From: Bufo bufo
Taxonomy: Eukaryota > Chordata > Amphibia > Anura > Bufonidae
Length of the DNA stretch: 64,000 nucleotides
Reading direction: 5' to 3'
Assembly (NCBI RefSeq): GCF_905171765.1
Contig: NC_053391.1
Location: forward strand, 657,729,750 to 657,793,749
Below are positions 33,226-44,554 of this stretch, in pieces; the first letter of the stretch is position 1, and every line of letters starts with the position of its first letter. The notes under the pieces are model-generated. The model saw nothing but the letters and a program-made list of their open reading frames with translations. It ran no database searches and was not told where the DNA came from. Made by a program: the position numbers and the translations under genes.

Positions 33226-34120
33226 TGTCACGGCTGAGGATGGGGAAAACCCTCAGCCGTGCGATGCCAGAAGATTGATGGTCGATGCAAGGCCAGGACA
33301 GGAATCAGGTCACCTCCTATCAATCCCTAATTCTGACCCTGTCTCCTAGCCGTATGAGCCGACCCTGATGGTGGGAGGGCTCATACTCCGGAACCTAATA
33401 TTCCTACTCGCCCTCAGGGTGGCCCTGGACTAGGAGAAGGGTAAGACTACCTGTTCCTCCAGGATACGGACGAACAGGAGTCTCACTGGCCAAGCTATAA
33501 AGAAAGGGGAAACATAAACAGACATATGGCAATGGCAGGTAAGTGAAACAAGAACCACACCTACCTGCCACAGACACACAACATGGAACCCACGTGCAAG
33601 TGCTGCTGTCCACAACAACACAAGGGACACAGCACACACCACACATCACACGGGAACCCAGGAAACCATAAGCTGCAATAAATAAAGAGACCAAACACAC
33701 ACCTTCATAACACCATGTAACATAGGCTATGATCACAAGGGTGGCCCCCACTGGCAGATGGTATATCACAGGAGGATGACTCCAGCTAGCCATGGCTGAA
33801 GTACCCCTCAGACTACTGATCTAAACTGAGGCTTTATAGCCTATGTAGCCACACCCACACACAGACACACCCAGTGCACACATACTAGGAAGGAAGTTAA
33901 CCCTTCCAACACAAGGCAAGGGAAGAAGGCCACTTAAAGGGGAAGTACACACATAAACACAGACTTCACCTGTTGCCGCGGGCAACGGCATGCGTGGCAA
34001 CCATGTCCTGGGGATCAGCCAGAAGGCCGAGACACTGCCACCACATGCATACAACACCAAACGTAGTCACGGGCAACCAAGTAAAGGAAAATGTCAGTAA
34101 GCACACCATAGGCCGTGACA
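33226..34120. mobile_element. Solo LTR, 895 bp, 5-bp target duplication
   Basis: TGTCACGGC..GGCCGTGACA with ATAGC on both sides (33221-33225 and 34121-34125). The left flank reads CACTGACCTCCATAGC and the right continues GTACCGTCCCC, exactly a minisatellite unit, so removal restores a normal repeat. No coding sequence. Confidence 0.93.
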
Positions 34121-34969
34121 ATAGCGTACCGTCCCCTTAACTAATCTCCACAGCAGCCTGCCCCTAGGGTGGCCAGAGTTCCGGTTTTAGGCCAGACAGT
34201 CTGGCTTTCAGACTCCCTGTCCTCTATCCGGCGCAGGGCCTGGATGGACACAGGGACGTCCTTTTGAACAGCTCACTTTCAGACAGCAGCACTGTGCTGT
34301 CTGAGCGTGAGCTGCAGGGAGAAAGTCACCGACCCTCCCACCCCTGGAGCTGACAGAAGTTTATTTTTAACTTTCATTTTTTAAAGCTACAGACCTACAG
34401 CAGTGAAGAAAAATGTGGAGACTAAGGGCCTGCGAGCTTCTATTGGCTGATAAGGGTCATTTGACCAGGCTTGTATTGGCTAATGCATTTTTTGGGAATA
34501 TCTCAGTACATGCTAGAGAGCTGAGACCCGGTCTAAAACCTTTCCGGACACCTGATGTACCTGTGTGCCAAATCTTGTGATTGTAAATGCGACGGTGCAG
34601 ATTCCTTTTGGTGGACATACACACATACACTCAGCTTTATGTAATATATACATGAAAAAATTCTGCAGCACTTCCCAAACGTGTATCAAACAAAAATTAT
34701 ATTTAAAATCGCCAGACAGCAACGTTTCGGTCCACTCACTGGGACCTTTCTCAAGCAGTGACAGTATAGAAAGGTGCTCTGTACATATAATAGGGTTCTC
34801 AATATAGCTCATGAATTAACATAATTGTGCAAAAAAAGTGTTACATACATGATTAATTATACTCATATTTGATTGTATATAGACATACATGATTGTGCAT
34901 TTTTTATTAATTCTCATGATTATCATATAGTGTAATAATTCATATAGGTGTCTCCAAAATTCATATATA

Positions 34970-36560
34970 CAGTTGCAAGAAAAAGTATGTGAACCCTTTG
35001 GAATGATATGGATTTCTGCACAAATTGGTCATAAAATGTGATCTGATCTTCATCTAAGTCACAACAATAGACAATCACAGTCTGCTTAAACTAATAACAC
35101 TTAAAGAATTAAATGTTACCATGTTTTTATTGAACACACATTCACAGTGCAGGTGGAAAAAGTATGCGAACCCCTAGACTAATGACATCTCCAAGAGCTA
35201 ATTGGAGTGAGGTGTCAGCCAACTGGAGTCCAATCAATGAGATGAGATTGGAGGTGTTGGTTACAGCTGCCCTGCCCTATAAAAAACACACACCAGTTCT
35301 AGGTTTGCTTTTCACAAGAAGCATTGCCTGATGTGAATGATGCCTCACACAAAAGAGCTCTCAGAAGACCTACGATTAAGAATTGTTGACTTGCATAAAG
35401 CTGGAAAGGGTTATAACAGTATCTCCAAAATCCTTGCTGTTCATCAGTCCACGGTAAGACAAATTGTCTATAAATGGAGAAAGTTCAGCACTGCTGCTAC
35501 TCTCCCTAGGAGTGGCCGTCCTGTAAAGATGACTGCAAGAGCACAGTGCAGACTACTCAATGAGGTGAAGAAGAATCCTAGAGTGTCAGCTAAAGACTTA
35601 CAAAAGTCTCTGGCATATGCTAACATCCCTGTTAGCGAATCTACGATATGTAAAACACTAAACAAGAATGGATACCACAGAGGAAGCCACTGCTGTCCAA
35701 AAAAAAACATTGGTGCACGTTTACAGTTTGCACAAGAGCACCTGGATGTTCCACAGCAGTACTGGCAAAATATTCTGTGGACAGATGAAACCAAAGTTGA
35801 GTTGTTTGGAAGAAACACACAACACTATGTGTGGAGAAAAACAGGCACAGCACACCAACATCAAAACCTCATCCCAACTGTGAAGTATGGTGGTGGGGGC
35901 ATCATGGTTTGGGGCTGCTTTGCTGCGTCACGGATTGCTATCATCGAAGGAAAAATGAATCCTCAAGTTTATCAAGACATTTTGCAGGACAACTTAAGGC
36001 CATCTGTCCACCAGCTGAAGCTCAACAGAAGATGGGTGTTGCAACAGGACAACGACCAAAAGCATAGAAGCAAATCAACAACAGAATGGCTTGAACAGAA
36101 GAAAATACGACTTCTGGAGTGGCCCAGTCAGACTCCTGACCTCAACCCAATAGAGATGCTGTGGCATGACCTGAAGAAAGCGATTCACACCGGACATCCC
36201 AAGAATATTGCTGAACTGAAACAGTTCTGTAAAGAGGAATGGTCAAGAATTACTCCTGACCGTTGTGCACGTCTGATCTGCAACTACAGGAAACGTTTGG
36301 TAGAAGTTATTGCTGCCAAAGGAGGTTCAACCAGTTATTAAATCCAAGGGTTCACATACTTTTTTCACCTGCACTGTAAATGTTTACATGGTGTGTTCAA
36401 TAAAAACATGGTAACATTTAATTCTTTGTGTGTTATTAGTTTAAGCAGACTGTGATTGTCTATTGTTGTGACTTAGATGAAGATCAGATGACATTTTATG
36501 ACCAATTTGTGCAGAAATCCATATCATTCCAAAGGTTTCACATACTTTTTCTTGCAACTG
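34970..36560 (+). mobile_element. Intact Tc1-like transposon with IR/DR ends
   Basis: A 1,591-bp element between TA sites (34968-34969 and 36561-36562). Terminal inverted repeats of about 170 bp begin CAGTTGCAAGAAAAAGTATG. Each end has a second, inner motif in the same direction (CAGGTGGAAAAAGTATGCG near 35150 and the complement of AGTAT..TTTTTCACCTG near 36355). This is the IR/DR layout of many fish and frog Tc1 elements. It interrupts the left arm of the Penelope-like element. Confidence 0.95.
35337..36341 (+). CDS. Tc1-like DD34E transposase, apparently intact
   Basis: A 334-residue transposase, the full length for this family, without stops or shifts. It would bind the element's ends in the nucleus and move it to new TA sites. 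Residues 1-60 hold the first helix-turn-helix ([19 protein letters not shown]), followed by a basic GRPVK hinge at about 60 and a second DNA-binding half to about 120. The catalytic triad is complete: Asp150 in WTDETK, Asp238 in QQDNDQKH and Glu273 in TPDLNPIEM, with 34 residues between the last two. The GGGG loop is present before the second Asp. The tandem Met at the start follows a short leader after the inner repeat. Activity is inferred, not shown. Confidence 0.93.
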   Translation: MMPHTKELSEDLRLRIVDLHKAGKGYNSISKILAVHQSTVRQIVYKWRKFSTAATLPRSGRPVKMTARAQCRLLNEVKKNPRVSAKDLQKSLAYANIPVSESTICKTLNKNGYHRGSHCCPKKNIGARLQFAQEHLDVPQQYWQNILWTDETKVELFGRNTQHYVWRKTGTAHQHQNLIPTVKYGGGGIMVWGCFAASRIAIIEGKMNPQVYQDILQDNLRPSVHQLKLNRRWVLQQDNDQKHRSKSTTEWLEQKKIRLLEWPSQTPDLNPIEMLWHDLKKAIHTGHPKNIAELKQFCKEEWSRITPDRCARLICNYRKRLVEVIAAKGGSTSY

Positions 36561-37491
36561 TATATATACTAATCAGCAATTATGCATTAGGAAAGTGCAC
36601 ATGTGCAAGATTAAAAACATATAATTAAAAACGTTGAAGTGGACACTTAGCCAGTATGGATCCCGGTGTAACAGATGGTTCCCGGTGTGGTAATCAGTAT
36701 AGTGCGCTCGCGTGAAAAAATGCGCACATTTAGCATAGCAATCAACCAACTGCGCATGTGTGAATATCGCACACACTTCGTCTTCCAGATGGAGCGCATC
36801 TGTAGAGCGCACACGTGACCAAAGGTCCGATCACATGACTCTGCTCCCTATCGCTGCAATCAAGAAGCACATCCGTGGTGCGCTCATGTCATATAATAAA
36901 TCACATGATCCATAGTGTTATAGCAGAGGATTTACATCAATTACAAATAATAGTAGGTTGTGTTGGACATCGGGCATATAAGATTATGTAGGTTAAATTA
37001 TCCAAAGACTGGGGAGAACTGCAAACAGTTCTTCTACTGTATCGTTAGCATCAAATAAATAGTATATGGAATAAATCTAAGCAGACACACCATTAGATAC
37101 TGTCCAATGTGACAAGTTTATTTCAGAGTCATATATGTGCAATACATGGAATTAACCACATACAGTCACAAAGAAAAACAGAAGTAAAAGTAAGCCGGTG
37201 ATAAGTGGAGTCATCCACATCTAGTCACACCAGTGGTGTGTGTCCATGTTTTAGAGGGTAGCAACAGCCACTCTTCATCTGGCCAGATGTAGAACATAGC
37301 TGTGCAAACCCCACTTCCACTTAATTTTCACCTATATTATGTATAGAAAGTGAATGTTCATGTGACCAGTGTATCACACCATATTCGCACCACAGCAGAC
37401 TCCACAGGTCCAAGTCATCACTGGATCATGTATCAAAAAAAATATTATTAATAATGCAGATATAGTCTACCTACTGTGAATGTGTATATAT

Positions 37492-38066
37492 TGTGGGGTT
37501 TTGCTCTGGTGGACAGGCTAGCGGACGCAGTACAGAGGCAATCACAACGTCTTTAACTTAAATAGTTCAGTGTTTTATTCACACATAAGGAAAAACAAAA
37601 AGTAACGGTTTGCAGTCTTGGTGTTTGTTCACTCCAAAAGTTCACAGAACAAAAGCCTTCACCTGGTCAGCAGTTTTTCCACCCGCAGTCCACAGCAGGC
37701 AGCGTCTCTCAGTGAGATGTGGCTTCTTTTCACTCCCAGGAAAGTTCTCAGTTCCCAAACACATAGAGACTGACAGAGCTCCACTGTCAGAGAGGAGAAA
37801 ACCACACTCAGCTGAGAGTGCTGGCCGGGTTTAATAAAGGCCAGTAAAGACCCGGCCTGGAACGTGGGGAGAAGCCACCCACCCAGCACTTTGGCTACTA
37901 CCAGTAAGAGCTGGCCCGGATCGGCTTTACAGCCACACTAACGACAGTGTCAGTCAGCACTAGCTGCCGCTAACACTCGAAAAACTACCGGCTCTTACCT
38001 CACCGAGGCCAGGAACCTCGGTGACACATACCTTCCGTCAATGACGGATCCTTGCGCCTTCCTACA
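37492..38066 (-). mobile_element. Solo LTR, 575 bp, family A, reversed
   Basis: TGTGGGGTTTTGC..CGCCTTCCTACA with ATAT on both sides (37488-37491 and 38067-38070). It is the reverse complement of the 29645 LTR, with matching end words and the TTTATTCACACATAAGG poly(A)-signal region. The inverted copy of the Penelope-like arm near 40145-40165 lacks it, confirming insertion. Confidence 0.9.
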
Positions 38067-38345
38067 ATATATAGAAACAGTTTGTTGTATTCTCACCCTG
38101 TCTAAAGGGAAAAAAAAGGCAAGTATGCCCAATAAATCATGCAGTCCACTAATGTTAAGCACAACACATTGTAAATACACCTCTATTAGAATTAGTAATT
38201 GATGTTGTACAGGGGTCCATGTTGGTTGTACATTGATGTGTCCACGTACATTATTTATTCTGCAAGAGATAGAAAAAAGACAAAGTCAATCTATAGAACT
38301 ATAGAAAAATAGACAGAACAAAAAAAGAGAAAGCGGAGAAATGCA

Positions 38346-39999
38346 ATTATGTACAACTCCAAGGTTTGAAATCAACGTTCAAACCATTTGGTTTTAATGT
38401 GTTAAGTTTCACAATCCCTTCAATCTCCCGTCTTTTTCAAGTCATAGTCCTATTTCCCCCTTTGCGAGAAACAGGGATATGGCCGATTAGCATAAATTTA
38501 ATGTCCCGCTCTGTATGACCATGTTCTGAAAAATGTTTAGATACTGCAAATCCATGCGTTTTTTACGTATAGTGTATCTGTGTTGGTTGAAGCGTGTTTT
38601 AAAATCTAAAGTGGTTTCACCCATATATAATAATGGGCATGGACACCATAACTGTAACGGATCACCTGGCACCCCGACTGGGTACCTCCGTTGACGATGC
38701 TCCTAGCGTTTTCCTGAGGTTTCCAAGCACTCTGGCAGACACCACAATCACCGAACCGAAGCAGCATATAAATCCTCTTCAAGCCTCTGAATGCTGTAGA
38801 CAGTTGAATAGGAACCATACGAATAGGTTTTCACTCCTAGCAGTCAAACTGGAACAGCATACCATAAATCCTCCCCCCAAGAATGAGACGACACTTCACC
38901 TTGAGGGTTAAAACAGGAACTCCCTTTATTTTAACACACAAGCATTTTATACACATCTCCCAACAATGTTACCACCCACAGGGTTTTGTAAAAACAGCCA
39001 ATCACATGTACCTACAGTATTCAACCTTCCCAGCAATTGTACACAAAATCCCCTTCCCTCTATCTGTAACGCAATAAACAAAATACAATGAGCATTTGTC
39101 TGAGACGCAATTAACTAACACACGCATTGTCTGAGACGCAATTAACTAACACAATGAGCATTGTCTGAGACGCAATCCACAAAATACAATTACCAAACGT
39201 AATGGACTAACTTGAACCCTGGTCTAATTCGTGGGGGTGAGAGTTCAAGTTAGTCCAAGTCCTTTGTGAACAAATGAGGCCTGGCTGATGAGAGGGCCCA
39301 TAATCCTGGGGCAAGAGGCTAGCAGCCAGACCCCTCCAAAACCCAGTGGCGAGGTTGGTTTCGCCACAATAACACATAGATAATGTAAGTTGAATCACAA
39401 GTTAAATAAAAATTTATATATACGTAGTATATATAGTCACTAATGGAATCCTATTTTGTTTGTTTTTTATTGCAGGATATCTTTGGTTCAAATAGCTGTT
39501 CTCTATCAGATTTATTAACCTGTTCTAGATGTTTATCCAAAATCATATTTGGATATTCACTTTCTTTAAAAGATTCCTTCATATTCAAAAGTGTATCTTG
39601 TAATTCTTCTTCGTTACTCACTATGCGTTTAGCCCTGAGGAATTGACTATATGGCAATGATTTTATCATGGATCGAGGATGAGCGCTGTTAAATTGAAGT
39701 AAAGTGTTTCTGTCAGTAGGTTTAGTGTATACACTTGTCACAATTTGATTATCCACCAAACTAACGTTTGTATCTAAAAACGCAATCTCTTTCTTAGAAT
39801 AGTGTATAGTAAATTTTATGCCGTCGTCAATCGTGTTCAGAAAAGCAAAAAATTCCAAAAGGCCCGACTCAGTGTCAGTCCAATTGAAAAAAACGTTGTC
39901 TATGTATCTCCACCACCTCAACACATGTTTAAAGTGGTGGGACACATAGACGAACATTTTTTCAATCTCTTGCAGAATGAATAATGTACGTGGACACAT
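38346..39999 (-). pseudogene. Penelope-like reverse transcriptase plus GIY-YIG endonuclease, broken
   Basis: Coding part of a Penelope-like retroelement, which copies its RNA at nicks made by its own endonuclease. The 39451-39999 piece is the C-terminal half of the reverse transcriptase. It has the WWRYIDN motif (usual form YIDD, so the second catalytic Asp is now Asn), the FLDT..VDN segment and the YTKPTDRNTLL..SAHPRSMIKSLPYSQ block. The 38346-38652 piece is the GIY-YIG domain, seen as CPCPLLYMGETTLDFKTRFNQ, HRYTIRKKRMDL and, after frameshifts and a stop, GHIPVSRKGGNRTM and LKPNGLNVDF. A solo LTR (38653-39368) separates the two. Upstream fingers/palm sequence is missing. Confidence 0.85.
38653..39368. 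mobile_element. Solo LTR, 716 bp, 5-bp target duplication
   Basis: TGTAACGGATCACC..GGTTTCGCCACA flanked by ATAAC (38648-38652 and 39369-39373). It sits within the Penelope-like coding region, just before the CPCPLLYMGE motif, and the host frame continues across it. It includes short direct repeats near 39085-39190 (GTCTGAGACGCAAT three times). Confidence 0.92.
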
Positions 40000-40442
40000 G
40001 AATGTACAACCAACATGGACCCCTGTACAACATCAATTACTAATTCTAATAGAGGTGTCTTTACAATATGTTGTGCTTGACATTAGTGGACTGCGTGATT
40101 TATTTGGCAAATTTTTTTTTTACTTTAGACGAGGTGAGAACACAACAAACTGTTATATCTGTTATACAATATCTACGTTATTAATAATATTCTTTTTGAT
40201 ACATGATCCAGTGATGACTTGGACCTGTGGAGTCTGCTGTGGTGCGAATATGGTGTGATACACTGGTCACATGAACATTCACTTTATATGCATAATATAG
40301 GTGAAAATTAAGTGGAAGTGGTGTTTGCACAGCTATGTTCTACATCTGGCCAGATGAGGAATGGCTGTTGCTACCCTCTGAAACACTGGACACACACCGA
40401 TGGTGTGACTAGATGTGGATGACTCCACTTATCACCGGCTTA

Positions 40443-40897
40443 GGCTACTTTCACACTCGCGTTTGGTGCTGATCCATCATGGATCTGCACAGACGGATCC
40501 GTTCGGATAATACAACCGCATGCATCCGTTCAAAACGGATCCATTTGTATTATCTTTGACATAGCGAAGATGGATCCATCTTGAACACCATTGAAAGTCA
40601 ATGGAGGAGGGATCCGCTTTCTATTGTGCCAGATTGTGTCATTGAAAACGGATCCATCCCCATTGACTTACATTGTGTGTCAGAACGGATCCGTTTGGCT
40701 CAGCTTCGTCAGACGGACACCAAAGCACTGCAAGCAGCGTTTTGGTGTCCGCCTCCAGAGCGGAATGGAGACGGAACAGAGGCAAACTGATGCATTCTGA
40801 ACGGATCCTTTTCCATTCAGAATGCATTAGGGCCGCTTGTGAGAGCCCTGCACGGATCTCACAAACGGAAAGCCAAAACGCCAGTGTGAAAGTAGCC
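40443..40897. mobile_element. Harbinger-like MITE, TTA target, proven by empty site
   Basis: GGCTACTTTCACACTCGCG..CGCCAGTGTGAAAGTAGCC with TTA on both sides (40440-40442 and 40898-40900). The other arm of the Penelope-like element (near 37186-37200) has the joined flanks with one TTA and no insert. The interior is rich in ACGGATCC motifs. Confidence 0.93.
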
Positions 40898-41159
40898 TTA
40901 CTTTTACTTCTGTTTTTCTTTGTGACTGTATGTGGTTAATTCCATGTATTGCACATATATGACTCTGAAATAAACTTGTCACATTGGACAGTATCTAATG
41001 GTGTGTCTGCTTAGATTTATTCCATATACTATTTCTTTGATGCTAACGATACAGTAGAAGAACTGTTTGCAGTTCTCCCCAGTCTTTTGATAATTTAACC
41101 TACATAATCTTATATTCCCGATGTCCAGCACAACCTACTATTATTTGTAATCACTGTAA

Positions 41160-41673
41160 GGCTACATTCACACGTCAGTATTTTTCTATAATCCGATTTT
41201 CTGTCCGTTTTTTGCGGATCCGTTGTTCCTGAAAATGTTTCCGTATGTCATCCGTATGTCATCCGTTTTTTGCGGATCCGCAAAAAACGGAAACACGTAT
41301 AAATTTCAATAAGCAAATAAAGTTGTTTGGATTTCTTGAAAAAAAAAAATAAATAAAAATTAAAATGTAATTTCCAGGAACGGATTCCGTATAAAACGGA
41401 TGACATACGGAATGACATCCGTATGTCTTCCGTTTTTTGCGGATCCATTGACTTTGTATTGTACCAGGATCCGATTTTTCAGGAAAAGAATAGGACATGT
41501 TTTATATTTAAACGGACATGCGGAACGGAACAACGGAAACGGACAGCACACATTGTGCTGTCCGTTTTTTTCCAGGACCCATTGAAAATGAATGGGTCCA
41601 GATCTGGTCCAGATCTGTTCCAGAAAAAACGGAACAGATCAGGAAAGAAAAAACGGACGTGTGAATGGACCCT
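41160..41673. mobile_element. TAA-flanked MITE, proven by empty site
   Basis: GGCTACATTCACACGTC..GACGTGTGAATGGACCCT with TAA at 41157-41159 and 41674-41676. The matching place in the left arm near 36925-36940 has a single TAA. The interior has GTTTTTTGCGGATCC and its complement repeated several times, giving mirrored ORFs that are not genes. Confidence 0.88.
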
Positions 41674-42034
41674 TAATCCTCTTCTATAACACTATGGATC
41701 ATGTGATTTATTATATCACATGAGCGCACCACGGATGTGCTTCTTGATTGCAGCGATAGGGAGGAGAGTCATGGGATCGGACCTTTGGTCACATGTGCGC
41801 TCCACCGATGTGCTCCGTCTGGAAGACGGAAGTGTGCGCGCTATTCACGCATGCGCAGTTGGTTGATTGCTATTCTAAATGTGCACATTTTTTTGCGCAT
41901 GCACATTATACTGATTACCACGCCGGGAACCATCTGTTACACCGGGATCCATACTGGCTAAGTGTCCACTTCTATGTTTTTAATAAATGTTTTTAATCTT
42001 GCACATGTGCACTTTCTTAATGCATAATTGCTGA

Positions 42035-42037
42035 TTA

Positions 42038-42082
<45 letters not shown>
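42035..42082. repeat. (TA)n microsatellite
   Basis: TA tract in the right Penelope-like arm. It occupies the same spot where the Tc1 sits in the left arm (34968), so this position is a TA-rich site in the ancestral sequence. Confidence 0.85.
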
Positions 42083-42463
42083 TTTTGGAGACACCTGTAT
42101 TAATTATTACACTATATGATCATGATGAGAATCATTAAAAAATGCACAATCATGTATGTCTATATACAAACAAATATGAGTATAATTAATCATGTATTTA
42201 CACTTTTTTTTGCACAATTATGTTAATTAATGCACAGAGCAGCTTTGTATACTGTCACTGCTTGAGAAAGGTCCCAGTGAGTGGACCAAAACGTTGCTGT
42301 CTGGTGATTTGAAATATACTTTTTGATAAACATTTGGGAAGTGCTGTGGAATTTTTTATTTTAGATTTTTGGAGGCTTAATCGCTTCCACTGCTGCTGGC
42401 ACCCCTGCACTACCATTTATGCTGTGCTGCTCACATTTCTGAAATATATATATATCTATATAT

Positions 42464-42917
42464 TGTCAGGGATTGCTCTCTGAAGCAGGGTGGTGGTGAC
42501 AGATTCTGGTGCAGACAGCAGGAAAAAGTTCAAATCAGGTTCCACTTTTTTTGTGGCACAAACAGCAGAAATAAATAGTCTTTACACTTTCGGCAACAAA
42601 AACAAAACAAATGCTGCTCCTCTGAGCACTTTCTAATACACATAGTATCTGCCTCACCTATAAAACACAGGTCCCTCAGGCTAGGGGAAAACATGCCCTG
42701 GAATGGGGTGGACTGGGGAGGTCCCTCTACCAAGCCTACATTCCCCAGTCCAATAAAATCCAGCCCATAAACTACTAAAGAAAATAGCTTCAGCAACTAT
42801 ATTTGCTGAAGCCAGCACCATTCTGGATCTTACTTACCTCACCCAGTTGAGGAACCTGGGTGGGATATACACCTCTTCCAGGACTTTACCATATACTTTC
42901 CTGTTCACATTAGCACA
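42464..42917 (-). repeat. 3' LTR of the Gmr1-like element
   Basis: 454 bp, TGTCAGGGATTGC..CATTAGCACA on the plus strand. It lacks a ~140-bp segment found in the 5' LTR (between CACAGGT and CCCTCAGG) and keeps a ~30-bp segment near 42850 that the 5' LTR has lost. Confidence 0.87.
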
Positions 42918-42945
42918 TATCCCCCCCCCTCCCCTTCTCCAGACC
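42918..42945 (-). promoter_or_regulatory. Polypurine tract
   Basis: Directly inside the 3' LTR the minus strand reads AGAAGGGGAGGGGGGGGG then ATA, the expected primer site for plus-strand DNA synthesis. Confidence 0.85.
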
Positions 42946-42961
42946 AGAGGTCTGGGTATTT

Positions 42962-44211
42962 TTAGCCAACAAACAGTGTCTCCTGGACAACGCATCTGCG
43001 TTTCCCTGGCCTATGCTCAACCTTGAAATTAAAATTTTGCAGGGAAAGAAACCACCTGGTTACTCTTGCATTTTTCTCCCTGTTTTGTTTCATCCAGGTT
43101 AACGGAGCATGATCTGTCACCAACACAAATTTCCTACCCAGCAGATAATATTTAAGTGACTCCAGTTCCCATTTAATGGCCAGACACTCTTGTTCCACTA
43201 TTGCGTAATTTTTTCCTTCTGGGGTCAGTTTTCTGCTTAGGTACATCACTGGGTGCTCCTCCCCATTTATCACATGTGACAGGACCGCTCCCAAGCGTGT
43301 GTCAGACGCATCCAACTGGACCAGAAACTCTTTTCTGAAATCCAGGGAAATCACGGTCGCTATCCGGTCTTGCATTTGAGTGACATGTTCAATGACGCTT
43401 TTATAGGGCATAGCCTCAGTCTCCCAGGTTTTCTTGGCCACATCTAATAAACCCCTTGGGTGACAGCCATATACCAACTCAAAGGGTGAGACCCGGTAGA
43501 AGCCTGAGGTACCTCTCTGATCAAAATCAAAAGGTAGGGTAGGAGGCAGTCCCAGTCACGTCCATCTTTTTCTACCACTTTCCTTAACATCTGCTTCAGG
43601 GTTTTGTTGAGTCTCTCAACTAAGCTGTCTGTTTGGGGGTGGTATACCGATATAGGTATTTGGGTGATTTGAAACAATTTGCATAACTCTTTCATGACCT
43701 TTGACATAAAGGGTGTACCCTGGTCTGTGAGAATTTCCTTAGGGATCCCTGTGCGGGAGAACATGTAAAATAACTCTCGGGCTATATTTTTGGACACCAT
43801 GTTTCGCAGGGGCACCGCTTCCGTGTACCGAGTGGCATAGTCCAACACAACCAAAATATACTGGTGTCCCCTAGCTGACTTAACAATGGGACCCACCAAA
43901 TCCATGGCAATTCTTTCAAAAGGTACCTCAATGATGGGAAGAGGCACCAAGGGACTCCGAAAGTGGGACGCTGGGGCACCTCTCAAACAGGTGGGGCACG
44001 AACCGCAGTATGATTTTACTTCCTCATACACTCCAGGCCAGTAAAACCTTTGTAATACCCTCTCTTGTGTTTTGCTAGTCCCTAAGTGACCCCCAAGTAC
44101 GTGGCTATGTGATAGGTCTAATACCATATGTCTATAGGGTTTTGATACCAGGAGCTGCTCCACAATTTCGTTGTTGCATTTGATAACACGATACACTAAG
44201 TTTTTATTCAT
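42962..44211 (-). pseudogene. Integrase followed by RNase H (Gmr1-like pol), frameshifted
   Basis: The 43444-44211 frame is integrase: an HHCC zinc-binding part (HSHVLGGHLG..CGSCPTCL), then the DDE core with DLVGP, LTDQGTPF and the Glu in SLVERLNKTLK. It shifts frame near 43460 and runs on as the integrase tail (YGCHPRGLLDVAKK..QMQDRIATV). Immediately after that the 42962-43477 frame becomes RNase H: FLVQLDASDTRLGAVL, YLSRKLTPEGKNYAIVEQE, and LVTDHAPLTWM. The junction is near 43340. In related Gmr1 elements the reverse transcriptase lies there, so a clean internal deletion of about 1 kb is inferred. Without the reverse transcriptase the copy cannot move on its own. Confidence 0.87.
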
Positions 44212-44554
44212 GGCAAAATGTGGAAATTTCTTGTCAGCTTCTGGTTCCTGTGTACACCATCTATGAAAGAAACATTCGCTCGAGCATTCACGAGATTGGG
44301 GTCTCTCAATTGCTCTGTACCAAAGTTACCTCGGGACATGTCCAAGTCCAATACATTTTTCTCAGATGGGGAAGGTTCCTCTTCCCCCGCTAACACCTGC
44401 AAGGGAAAGGGGTGTCGTCACCATCATCATCGCATGGCCCGACATTTTCATTAGACATTTCAGTTAACATGATTTGTTCATTTTTCACCTTATTGACACC
44501 ATTGTTTTCAATGGTCACTTCCTTTAAACCATTGTGTTTAATGGGCAACTCACT

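Larger units (their letters stand above)
31082..34650. mobile_element. Unclassified dispersed repeat, copy 2, with two nested insertions
   Basis: Starts ATTAGCAGAAGGACCCGG and ends with the same CA-rich/TTTATGTAATATA tail as the copy at 7476-8854. The internal 36-bp minisatellite (core TTAACAGTGACCTCC) runs from about 31190. It is interrupted by an L1-type LINE end (about 31662-33048) and by a solo LTR (33226-34120). Without the inserts the element would be about 1.3 kb, close to copy 1. Confidence 0.7.
34650..42440 (-). mobile_element. Penelope-like element in head-to-head (inverted) arrangement
   Basis: The middle (38346-39999) carries reverse transcriptase and GIY-YIG coding sequence on the minus strand. 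To its left (34650-38280) lies the 3' non-coding region in the same direction. To its right (39965-42365) lies a second copy of that 3' region in the opposite direction. After removing inserts each arm is roughly 1.45 kb, and they match over their length. The reverse transcriptase is cut off exactly where the right arm begins. 5'-truncated copies joined in inverted orientation are known for Penelope-like elements. The left arm holds a Tc1 (34970-36560) and an LTR (37492-38066); the right arm holds two MITEs. Confidence 0.82.

Noticed and set aside
33404..33793. 129-codon minus-strand ORF with hydrophobic text
   Set aside because: It lies inside the 33226-34120 solo LTR, and low-complexity LTR sequence explains it.
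41248..41689. Mirrored ORFs on both strands
   Set aside because: They follow inverted GCGGATCC-type repeats inside the 41160 MITE, so each frame has a mirror image; no protein family seen.
42962..44211. First read as a scrambled or recombined pol because RNase H follows integrase
   Set aside because: The Gmr1 group naturally has integrase before RT/RNase H, so only the missing RT needs a special explanation.
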